Assembly: GCA_035610835.1 (NCBI GenBank)
Contig: CM069447.1
Location: forward strand, 57,109,048-57,173,047
Origin: Ophiura sarsii
Lineage: Eukaryota > Echinodermata > Ophiuroidea > Amphilepidida > Ophiuridae
Length of the DNA stretch: 64,000 nt
Direction of reading: 5' to 3'
The notes beneath the pieces were generated by a model, which was not told the origin of the DNA, did not search any database, and was given only the letters and a program-made list of their open reading frames with translations. The stretch's first letter is position 1; every line of letters begins with the position of its first letter. This document shows positions 55,911 to 64,000 of the stretch, piece by piece. Position numbers and translations under genes: made by a program.

Positions 55911-56657
55911 AACAGGCAGGTGGACTAGTTAAACCCGTATATTCTCTGCAAACGTTCCATATAGTTCGCCGAAGATTTGATGCTAACAGACATGGATTTC
56001 CATGGGTTTCTTTGGGAGGTATTAGTAATATGCATAAGTGGTTACCTTGCTGTTGAAGGTAAGAACTTGGTTTTTTTTTCAATTACTGTCTTGTGCAACT
56101 AACTTAAGTGTATTCCAGGTAGGTAAATCTGATAATATGCTTAAACATGAAAGGAGATACTGACTGAAACGGCAACACGCAAGCCTTTCATCACGCATTC
56201 CGTCATTACATTTTCAAGCGAGATCACAATTGAGGACCCTAGATCTAAAAGGGGGTTAAGTCACAATCTTGTCCTCAATGACGAGTTTGATTGAAGTGGT
56301 ATTAATGGTGATTTTAGTGAAACCAGTAGCTAACCCCCACCCCCCCCCCCCCCCCCCCCCGCCCCCCACCCCGACTCACTAAAAGCCATGTTGGGGCGGC
56401 AAACACCTAAAACAAATTACAGGTGATGATATTGTTATACTGGTAGTGTTAAAAAAAATTGCAAATGTTTGCGCGCTTTAAAATATCTCATTGTTTCCTG
56501 AATAAGCTCCACTTGTCATACAAAACACCTTATACACATTCATAAGCGTTCGTTTGTCAACACAGTTATTCAAAACCATAGGGACATGTATGTTTAAGTT
56601 GAAGCTCATTTCGATTAAGGCATTTTCCTATTACTTTTCGTTATGTTATTATACAAT
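55911..56657. other. No gene recognised; C tract
   Basis: A C run of about 22 bases lies at 56339-56360 in a GC-rich patch. Nothing else is supported up to the gap. Confidence 0.4.
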
Positions 56658-56757
56658 NNNNNNNNNNNNNNNNNNNNNNNNNNNNNNNNNNNNNNNNNNN
56701 NNNNNNNNNNNNNNNNNNNNNNNNNNNNNNNNNNNNNNNNNNNNNNNNNNNNNNNNN
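56658..56757. other. Assembly gap (100 N)
   Basis: Exactly 100 N, the conventional placeholder for a gap of unknown size. It abuts the outer end of a large palindrome. Confidence 1.
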
Positions 56758-57092
56758 GCATTAATCGAAGCAAATAACCAAGTGCATAATTTTATTCTGC
56801 GTATTTTGACACCTCGATCGTTGAGATACGATGTTGCGGAGCGGAGTTATTGTCATTTCAATGATCGTGGGTCCAGTTTCAAAGTGACACTCATCCCTAT
56901 TGAAAATCACGAATCTGATCATTCTAAACAATAATGCAAACCTCTTTCTATAGGATGATTGTCACTTTTGAAACTGGACCCACGACCATTGAAATGACAA
57001 TATCTCCGCTCCACAACATCGTATCTCATCGATCGAGGTGTCAAAATACGCAGAACAAAATTATGCACTTGGTTATTTGCTTCGATTAATGC
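56758..57092. repeat. Large inverted repeat, arms about 138 bp, next to the gap
   Basis: The left arm starts GCATTAATCGAAGCAAATAA at the first base after the gap. The right arm is its reverse complement ending TTCGATTAATGC at 57092. Mismatches are few (for example TTATT/TTGTT, GCGGAG/GTGGAG). The spacer is about 60 bp. The right arm's flank (ATAC) may also continue the palindrome into the gap. Confidence 0.92.
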
Positions 57093-57176
57093 ATACCCTT
57101 TCGAGCCGTTATATATTGGATCTTTTCTAAGTGTTTCGATACTTTTTGTGAGCAGTTTATTTAACGTATGTATTAA

Positions 57177-57525
57177 AGGGGCACTAAGAGATGAGTTGGA
57201 GGCTGCGCCCTCAATTATGATATAAAAACTGGGATTAGTAGATTAATACAATTGTATTACATGTATGAAATTACACCTATAAGGATTAAGAAAAATCAGC
57301 CCTCTTTTACGTCAGACAGTATCCCCCTGCAGTACGCGTGATAAATATCGCGAACCATATTTGCATAGAGGGCGTTTTTCACTAAATGGCGATGGTATTG
57401 TTTTAATCAAGTTTTGCTGTTTTTTGTTAGTAGAAACAACGCTAATGGCAATTTTGAATGTTCACCTTGAATTCTGAAGTAAATTTTTAAAAATTTAAAA
57501 ATGTCAAACACCACTTAATGTCCCT
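57177..57525. mobile_element. TTAA-flanked non-autonomous element, second family
   Basis: Between TTAA at 57173-57176 and 57526-57529. Ends AGGGGCACTAAG and CTTAATGTCCCT are imperfect TIRs. 349 bp, close in size to the AGGTAGATG family but different in sequence. piggyBac- or Kolobok-type by target. Confidence 0.75.
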
Positions 57526-57526
57526 T

Positions 57527-57850
57527 TAAAGTGTCATTGAAAAGAGGTGTTTGAAATTCTAATCATTGATAACCAAAACATAGGGGGGGGGGGGGGGGGG
57601 GGGAGAGGTATTATTGCTTACCTTGATTTTGTCCTCGATTTAAAAAAACATTTTAAAACATGAAGAACGATATTTTGTGTTGAGTTGAGGGGCCAGGTGT
57701 CACTATCCTTCCTTCCTCAATCCTGCACTATTGATTATAGTCATATACACCGGAAAAAAGAGGTGCAACATAATTGATTCCTTGTGATAGACAGCTGTAA
57801 CAGTGATTGTAACTATTTATAAATCGTAAAGTCTAGACCATAATAGCATA
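57527..57850. repeat. Diverged partial relative of the 1.43-kb duplicated block
   Basis: Matches the part of 9608-11026 from about 10495 onward: AAAGTGTCATTGAAAA, TTTGAAATTCTA, a G tract (57583-57603), AACATGAAGAACGAT, TCAATCCTGCACTAT and GTGATAGACAGCTGTAACAG. It is followed within about 50 bp by the 3' flank of the second hevein-like exon. At locus 1 the same order occurs with about 1.15 kb of extra DNA. Confidence 0.8.
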
Positions 57851-58077
57851 AAACAGAAGACGAGTTGAAGCATAATATTAATAAATCCGATGATGACAAT
57901 ATTGACAGTTTAAATGCGAGCCGTGGTTCAGATATTGGTAGTCCCGCGAAACGAAACTATGAAGAGTATGGTTTTTGAAATAATCTTCACTGATAGTGAT
58001 ATTCTTGACCATATTCCTCATTTCAGTAAATATATCTAGGCATATCCCATCGTCAAGGCTCCATAGATATCTACAGC

Positions 58078-58259
58078 TTAACAGGTAGTACACGACTGCC
58101 CTACACAGCATCTATAGTCTCTGTAGAGCTGAGAGACGCAATGTGCGTCACTAGTCCCACACCATCCACTCCAAGAGCAACATCCCTGCAAACACTTGGC
58201 TTCTCTACCATTTGGCGCCAACAATGAAGGTCCACAGCTCCAGTCTTTACGGTAGTAAT
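58078..58259 (-). CDS. Terminal exon with hevein-like (chitin-binding type 1-like) domain, locus 2
   Basis: 182 nt on the minus strand: acceptor TTTCTAACGACAG then AT (phase 1), stop TAA at 58080-58078, exactly the length of the exon at 13766-13947. The translation opens DYYRKDWSCGPSLLAPNG, then REAKC, GCCSWSGWCG, TSDAHC, RDYRCC and CTTC. This copy keeps the canonical CCS-x-x-GWCG core of hevein-type domains, including the aromatic residue important for sugar binding in the family. A secreted or matrix N-acetylglucosamine-binding tail is a reasonable inference. Upstream exons of this locus are not visible; beyond 58300 lie only palindromic and mobile DNA, so either the gene continues outside the window or this is an orphan duplicate. 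Confidence 0.8.
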
Positions 58260-58329
58260 CTGTCGTTAGAAAAGTAGAATTTTGAAACTGTAAAACGAAC
58301 TACGTTGGCGCCAGCAATATATCTATATC

Positions 58330-59385
58330 TATATGCAGAGATGGAAATGCTCATACACTTTTCGACCTAACCTCAGCAGGTTGTATTTGCTTTTGGGACT
58401 TAAACATTTTAATAGCTTCTAGGAAAACAATAATAACAATATTGAAATAGAATATTGCAATAAATAAACTTGAGGTTGAGAAAATATTCAATAAACAACT
58501 TCAGGTTGAAAATAAAATCCAATTGACAACCTCAGGTTGATTAAAACGTGGTAAATTACAGCCTAACAAATATGTAGTAACCAATGTAAAACAAAAAAAC
58601 CCAGACATGGATAAAATCAACAATGTGTATTCAATATAAACAGATTAGAGTTCTGTCTAAAAATCCAAGGATACAGGAAAACAATTACATTGAAATAGAA
58701 TTCTGCAATAAATAAACAGCCATTCAAATATTGAACATAATATTAACAGAGTAACTCTATAAAAAGGCCAAGGAGAAAATAATCAAAACAACAACATCAG
58801 GTTGAAAATAAATCCAATTTGACTGTGAAAACCTGAGATATTGACCGTGAAAACCTGAGGTTGATTTTGAGTAAAACGTTGTAAATTATCCCGGAATAAA
58901 TCAGTAGAAACACTGCAGGCCTGCTCACTTTGTGAAAAATGCTATATAAGTCCGAAAATGAATTCGACATGAGGTTAGGTAATCTCTGCATGCAGGTGGT
59001 TGAAATTCTCATACACCTTTCGACCTGAGGTTACCTAACCTCAGGTCGAATTAATTTTCGGACTTAGCCATTTTTGTCACACTTTTTTATTACTGATTTA
59101 TTTAGAGCTATAATTTACCACGTTTTAATCAAATCAACCTGAGGTTTTCACATTGAATATCTTGTCAACCTGAGGTTGTCAAATTGGATATAGTTTCATT
59201 CTGAGGTTGTTTTATCGAATATTTTCTCAACCTCAGGTTCACTTACGCAGTATTTTAATTTATTTACATTTTCCCATATCCTTGGCCTTTTTATAGAGTT
59301 ACTCTGTTAATATTGACAGAACTTTAATCTGTTTATATTGAATACACTCTTTTTTTAAATTATAAGCCGTGTCTGATTTTTGTAT
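58330..59385. repeat. Large palindrome with AACCTCAGGTT words, centre near 59035
   Basis: The centre is CGACCTGAGGTT-ACCT-AACCTCAGGTCG (59021-59048). Sequence on the left (for example GTGTATTCAATATAAACAGA at about 58626 and ACTCTATAAAAAGGCCAAGG at about 58753) recurs in reverse complement on the right (about 59345 and 59283). The near-palindromic word AACCTCAGGTT or AACCTGAGGTT occurs about a dozen times. A fragment of the same sequence (AATTTACCACGTTTTACTC) lies at 61433, beyond the LINE, so the LINE probably landed in a related element. Confidence 0.85.
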
Positions 59386-59567
59386 TACTTGAAAGAATAA
59401 TTCATTGGTAGATTACCAGTGTAGTCACCTTCGGAGCCGTAATTTCACCCTTATTAAGATGAGCACTCCTGATGTAATTCTCGTTGAAAATGACTATTGG
59501 GAAAAATCACCGTGTTGCGTAATATAGCTTTTCTACATCATCTTCATCTGTGTACATGTAAATAATT
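59386..59567. other. Short non-coding interval
   Basis: Between the palindrome and the LINE stop codon; probably the LINE 3' untranslated region. Confidence 0.4.
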
Positions 59568-61425
59568 TTATGCTCTGAGGTCTCTGGGCTGCGGAACAGA
59601 CTTTGGCGGGTTAAACCGGTTTTGTGAGCGCTCAACCGTCCCACTTCCCTCATGGCATATGGTTGGAGGTGGAATCAACTCTGCTTGTCTGAACGCCTTG
59701 GTGCTTCTGCAAAGCCAGATAATGTAGCTTGCTCGCAAGGCTGTTTTGGCTGCTGTGTCTAAGATTGGTTTTCTCTTCCCGCTGGGGATTCCTAGTGCGG
59801 CCAGACATTTGATGATCGTGGTACTATAAATCCCCCTGCTTCCGACTTCAACGGGAAAGTAGTTTACAGACCATCCGTTATTTTCACATTCTGCTACAAG
59901 GTCTTGGTATTTACATTTCTTCCTGGCGAAAGCATTTTGCAAGGTTTTCCTCTGCTGGGACTGTCAATTCAATGATGATGACATTTTTAGTCTGAGTTGA
60001 GAAAATAGTAATGTCAGGTCGCTTGGCCGTCTCAACAATTTCTGGAGGAAATACTATCTGCGAGTGCTCTTCATCCACCAGGAGTTTCCAGTCACTGGCA
60101 TTTTTCAGGATGTCTGTCTCTTTTGGCTTTCTGTACGGCAAGACTGGATTACGGTATTTTTTGCCATCTGCTGTTTGGAATGCTATGGTAGGACTGAAAC
60201 TTTGAGACTGGGATGTTGATGGTCTGTTGTTGTTTGCTTCATCGACATATGGTATCAGTCCTGATACAATTGCTCTCAAAGTTTGGTCATGGCGCCAATT
60301 GTACCTTCCATTTTCTAAGGAAAAGCTGCAACAGTTCAGGATGTGGAGCAGAGTACAATTTCGGTGGTGACATAACTGGCACAATCCCATATTTGTCTTG
60401 CCCCAGAGTCTCAGGTTAGTTGGTGTCGGGAGTTGGTCATGGATGGCATTTATCTGGAATGACAGGAGTTCTGGTGTCCAAACATACAGGAGTTTCTTCC
60501 ATGATGTGTCCACTTCCATGGCAGAGTCCCATCGCAGCCACTGTCCTTGTTTCGCGCATCCATAAAGGTAGATCAGCATCTCATCCTCGTCAACTTCTTT
60601 AACCAAACTGGTCAGGCACTGCCTGTGTTCTTTCAGCGTCATGTCTTTAATTAGCTTCTGATTCTTCTTGAATCCCAAGCCTGCTTTGTCAGTCTGACCT
60701 CTGCCGATTTCATTAAGGATGAGATGTCGTTCTTTTTGTTCCAGCTCCTTTACTCCATTCCATCTGGACCTCGTCTTTTTCGACTCTAAACACTCTCGGT
60801 ATAGTGTTTGAGTTTTTCCATCTCTAGAGTGCTTGTTGAGATGGTATTTGGTTAGCTGCATACATTTCACCGAGGTGGTGAGTCGCTTTATAGTTGTAGG
60901 CCGTAGCGTTTTCTGGATCTGTATAAAGCACTGTTGGTAGTGCTTCTGGTTACTCCTGCCCATCTCTTCAGATGTTTTGTGCAGGTTGCCTCCAGTTTCT
61001 CAATATAGGTGATTGGGAAGTTGTAGATGGTAAATTCCCATACCATTTTTGGGATGATCACATGATTGTAGATCCACATTTTCATAATACCATTCAATTC
61101 GCTTGTATCTGTTAACTCTCCAACATAGCAGACAACTTGCTGGTAACCATTTGTCTGATCTTATCATCCTTCAGGTCTTCATAGATTAACTTCCCAAGGA
61201 ATCTCATTGGTTGGCTGTGGATATATGTGATTTTCTGTCCGTCAATTACCAGTTATGGGTCGTAGGCTGTGTTTTATAGCCTCTTCGCTTCTGGTCTGCA
61301 TTCGGAACCACTTTCTTCATGGCATGAGATTTACATTTAACAGGCTTGGCTTTCATGGTTCTTGACCATTTGAGGAATTCGTTGGTGGTATTTATGAGTC
61401 GTTGACAACCTTCTACTTATTTATT
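59568..61425 (-). pseudogene. LINE with restriction-like endonuclease (R2/NeSL/Hero-like), 5' truncated
   Basis: Minus-strand frames carry, in order: TNEFLKWSRTMKAKPVKCKS (about 61390) from the end of the reverse transcriptase; GIMKMWIYNHVIIPKMVWEF and LKRWAGVTRSTTNSALYR (about 61090-60900); a zinc-binding CQLCHHRNCTLLHILNCC (about 60370); and a PD-(D/E)XK-like core RPDITIFSTQTKNVIIIELT then VP-EE (about 60010-59950), continued after a one-step frame change by KYQDLVAECENNGWSVNYFP and VEVGSRGIYS to a stop at 59568. This order (RT, zinc knuckle, restriction-like endonuclease) defines the early-branching LINE clades R2, NeSL and Hero. Several frameshifts and stops make it dead. Clade within this group uncertain. 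Confidence 0.85.
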
Positions 61426-61670
61426 GAGGGATAATTTACCACGTTTTACTCAAAATCAACCTTAGGTTTGTCGGGAAGTCATAGGCAAGACATGAAGTAC
61501 AACACGCGCCGCACTGCGTCACGCGTCATGTGACACGCAAAGCGCTTGGCAACACGAACGCGTGGCGGGGAAAAAGATAAAAAAGGAAAAAGGAACAGAC
61601 AAGAAGGATGGGGAGCGGGATAGCCACGATACCGCGGATGCGGAACTACGATGAGTTTCCTATGAGACAT
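61426..61670. other. Fragment of palindromic element and GC-rich flank
   Basis: 61433-61470 matches the palindromic element. 61490-61640 is GC-rich (ACGCGTCATGTGACACGC) and unassigned. Confidence 0.4.
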
Positions 61671-62188
61671 TGTTAGAATTATTACTACTCGCGTCGGACC
61701 CGTGACTCAGACCAGGTTTGAGATATATATATTAACCAGTGTGGCTGTGTAACGTCGTCTTACACAACTGGATTGACATTGCACCGACTTCCTGGTCTCA
61801 TCCTCCGGCGTAGAAAGACATCACTGATCATCGCCGTGCATGGATGCCAACCGGTCCGCCGGCTTATAAAGACCGGGATAAAAACATTCAATGATCATCG
61901 CCGTGCGTGGTTGCCAACCGTCTGGCGGAATTCTAATCTTCCGGTCATCGCCGTGGAAAAGAACTCTCAGGATACAGTCAACGGAACATCAATAACATCT
62001 CGGAACCGATAAGCGCACATAACAATAATTTACCCAGTGATTACTGGCGCCGCGATCGCGTATATTTGTGTTGCCAATAATGTCATAATACATGTAATAT
62101 GCCGTGGCTAGGATATTAAAGTGTTGTTAATCAAGTTTGTCTATTGTTACGTATTTAATTTGAATGCAAGCTGACTCGGCTCGTGACA
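61671..62188 (+). mobile_element. Probable 5' long terminal repeat of a Ty3/Gypsy element
   Basis: Begins TGTTAGAATTATTACTACTC and ends CTCGTGACA, just before a primer-binding site. The TG...CA limits, the length of about 518 bp and the position support an LTR. The start is inferred because the matching 3' LTR is outside the window. A local repeat (GATCATCGCCGTGC.TGG.TGCCAACCG) occurs at 61828 and 61893. Confidence 0.65.
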
Positions 62189-62190
62189 AA

Positions 62191-62207
62191 TGGGGGCTCG
62201 TCCGGGA
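62191..62207 (+). promoter_or_regulatory. Primer-binding site, tRNA-Pro type
   Basis: TGGGGGCTCGTCCGGGA, two bases after the LTR end, is the classic complement to the 3' end of tRNA-Pro used to prime reverse transcription in several LTR elements. Confidence 0.85.
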
Positions 62208-62279
62208 AAGGATAATTGAAAGCAAATTGGGTTAGGTTCAGAATTTTGTATGTTCTGTTTGTATAATTGATTAAAGAAA

Positions 62280-62426
62280 ATGAGATCAGTATTTAGCAGT
62301 TATTGGAAGAGGGCAAAACCATGTTCGCTTTGTCAGGTTCTGAATTACGAGAATGGGTTAGCGAGCAACAGAAACTGGATGCCGACATCCATGAATGCAA
62401 GCGCGAGCATGAACGTCTCATGGTAA
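62280..62426 (+). pseudogene. Ty3/Gypsy gag N-terminal remnant
   Basis: Downstream of the primer site a frame gives MFALSGSELREWVSEQQKLD and a charged KREHERL segment, the style of gag N-termini in such elements, then stops matching where the LINE fragment begins (about 62427). Short remnant only. Confidence 0.55.
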
Positions 62427-63060
62427 CTTTGGCGACTGCTCTTCGATGTTGGAGAGAGTTCCATCCTAGGTCATTGAGCATGTTGGTGACGCTAGTATTT
62501 TCACGTGAGTAATTGTTCATGACAAACCGTGCTGCACTACGCTGGGTGGTTTCAACTTTGGCGATGCCTTTCTTGGTAGATGGAGACCATACACAACTGG
62601 CATACTCTGTGATTGGACGCACAAATGTGTTGTAACATCTGGTTTTGACTTCACGTGGACAGGTGCCAAGGTTGCGACGGAGGAAGCCAATGGCTCTCTT
62701 TCCTTTCTTGGTGATGTTATCTATGTGTTTGTCCCAGCATAGGTTGTTGGTTAGTTCAACTCCCAGGTATTTGGCTGACGAAACTACTTCAAGTGGGAGG
62801 CCATGGATAGAATAGGCGAATTTCACTGGGTTCCGACGCTTGGTGATGTTGAGTACTTGGCATTTCTCAGGATGGAATTCCATGAGCCACTGTCTTTCCC
62901 ATTTCTGAAGTGCGTCTAGATCCTGTTGGAGTTTGATAGCGTCGTCTGTGTTCTTGATCACACGATATACCACGCTGTCATCCGCAAATAGTCTGACATG
63001 GGCCGGGTGTCGGCAGAAATGCAGTCTGGCAGGTCATTAATGTTATACTTGGGAATGTTG
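62427..63060 (-). pseudogene. LINE reverse transcriptase fragment inside the Gypsy element
   Basis: The minus strand contains INDLPDCIS (about 63030), the catalytic motif LFADD (about 62990), ALQKWERQWLMEFHPEKC, KYLGVELTNNLCWDKHI, RAIGFLRRNLGTCPREVK, EYASCVWSP and ARFVMNNYSRENTSVTNML, the Jockey/CR1-like order. A small frameshift lies between IND-LPD and FADD. Both ends are truncated and the fragment is flanked by Gypsy sequence of opposite orientation, so it is an insertion or repair patch that replaced the gag-to-RNase H region. Confidence 0.88.
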
Positions 63061-64000
63061 ACGGAATCAGAGCTCCAAATAGAGCGGACTCTAAGTGGAC
63101 ACCTCGTCAGATGGGAAGACATAACACAACGGGAAATGAGTGCGTAGGGTCGGAAGAAGGACAGAGGTTAGAAGTGGGCAGTGCTGTGGAGACAAGAGGA
63201 CAGCTACGACGAAAAGAGATACCACTGGCGCCTCTACGAACTAGTAGGTGCATGATTAAAGGTAGATGTTCCGATTTTCAACTTGAAGTTTTCCATCCTT
63301 AAAAAAGTCGTGTTCCAAAGTTTGAGTTGCATAGCTCTAATGGTTCTTATTTTAGACACACAAGATGCTGTGAACTGTACCCATTGAGTAGTACACAAAC
63401 TATATCGGTGGTTACCACCATTCGCGGTAATTCGACGTTATTTCATCGATTTCTCCGTAATTATACCGATTTAGGCCGTCAAATTTCAGTATGATGATGA
63501 GAAAAATACGAGCTTTCATATGATATAAAAATCTCCGTATGTTTGAAATAATTCTGTGTTACGAAAATGTGATCGGGTCATCTACCTTTAAGGACGTAGG
63601 AGTTGACCAATTGATGAAAGCCCAAACGGAAGACACATCTCTGGAGGGTTGTAGACGTCAAATTGTGAGTGGGGAGGCTGACGATAAAATGGCTTGGTTC
63701 ATGCTCAGGAAAGGACTTCTGTTTCGGGTTGTGTCGAGGGAAGGCAAAGATCTAAACCAGTTGGTAGTCCCAGTCGTGTACATGGAAGTGGTGGAATGGA
63801 GTTTTATTGGCCAGGAATAGGGGCTGATATCAAGCGATATTGTAGGTCTTGTGGGGTTTGTCAAAAACCAATCCAAAGGGTCGAGTAACTAAGGTCCCAC
63901 TTGGGCACATGCCGTTAATTGATACGCCTTTCAAACGGGTCGCAGTAGATATAATAGGGCCTATAGTGCCGATATCTGAAAAGGGAAACAGGTATGTCTT
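63061..64000 (+). pseudogene. Ty3/Gypsy pol remnant (integrase), interrupted, runs off the window
   Basis: 63061-63255 reads VETRGQLRRKEIPLAPLRT in one frame, the linker typically before integrase. A TTAA element interrupts (63260-63587). From 63592 the integrase region resumes with GVDQLMKAQTEDTSLEGC; the HH part of the HHCC zinc finger is deleted with a frameshift near 63780; then FYWPGIGADIKRYCRSCGVC (CC half) appears, a stop follows at 63888, and FKRVAVDIIGPI opens the catalytic core before the window ends. Several breaks make this copy inactive. Confidence 0.85.
63260..63587. mobile_element. TTAA-flanked non-autonomous element, copy 2
   Basis: Reverse-orientation copy of 30378-30722 (both contain GGTGGTTACCACC, TTTGACGG/CCGTCAAA and CATATGA words), flanked by TTAA (63256-63259, 63588-63591) and lying between two parts of the Gypsy pol remnant. 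Confidence 0.9.

Overview
The window is a repeat-dense, AT-rich stretch of animal genome, most likely from a marine invertebrate deuterostome (echinoderm, hemichordate or cephalochordate). The reasons are seven hyalin-repeat (HYR) exons with GT/AG junctions, hevein-like cysteine-rich exons, several LINE clades including one with a restriction-like endonuclease, a Ty3/Gypsy relic with a tRNA-Pro-type primer site, and many terminal-inverted-repeat (TIR) elements. The clade is an inference. No prokaryotic operon, rRNA, CRISPR or functional tRNA gene is visible. A run of 100 N at 56658-56757 is a scaffold gap.

Host coding sequence is sparse, and every convincing piece lies on the minus strand. 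Seven HYR exons (28253 down to 22912) are all phase 1-1; six are exactly 243 nt and one is 234 nt. About 9 kb further 3' lies a 182-nt terminal exon (13947-13766) encoding a hevein-like (chitin-binding type 1-like) domain, whose acceptor phase fits the HYR donors. A second copy of this terminal exon, with its own stop codon and better conserved cysteine/WCG features, lies at 58259-58078. A candidate 273-nt phase 1-1 exon at 50470-50198 could belong 5' in the same gene. The working model is one long secreted or matrix gene on the minus strand with repeated HYR modules and a C-terminal hevein-like module, plus a duplicated second locus at the right.

Layout. 0.9-1.4 kb: tandem tRNA-like SINE units. 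2.0-2.8 kb: foldback element made of TTTCGAG repeats. 3.2-5.8 kb: satellite of roughly 175 bp units. 6.7-7.4 kb: TIR element. 7.6-8.4 kb: three 293-bp tandem units carrying DR1-type nuclear-receptor motifs. 9.6-12.4 kb: 1.43-kb tandem duplication. 13.8 kb: hevein-like exon. 14.1-17.5 kb: two LINE relics. 17.8-21.6 kb: cluster of the 13-mer TTTATTACGTTAT in both orientations. 22.9-28.3 kb: HYR exons. 28.9-33.7 kb: nested LINE, Tc1/mariner, TTAA-type and hAT-type insertions. 33-37.5 kb and 44.3-50.1 kb: old duplicated segment. 37.5-41.9 kb: TIR elements with self-similar interiors. 41.9-43.0 kb: LINE. 44.8-54.8 kb: many TIR and palindromic elements. 55.4-55.9 kb: LINE 3' end. 56.7-57.5 kb: gap, palindrome and TTAA element. 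58.1 kb: second hevein-like exon. 58.6-59.4 kb: large palindrome. 59.6-61.4 kb: LINE with restriction-like endonuclease. 61.7-64 kb: degenerate Ty3/Gypsy element invaded by a LINE fragment and a TTAA element, running off the window.

Most of the sequence is mobile-element history. Several insertions can be ordered: a TIR element inside a LINE whose frame is continuous without it; an hAT-type element inside a Tc1/mariner-type element with an 8-bp target duplication; and a TTAA element inside the Gypsy relic. All coordinates and splice sites were read by eye; nothing was aligned by computer.
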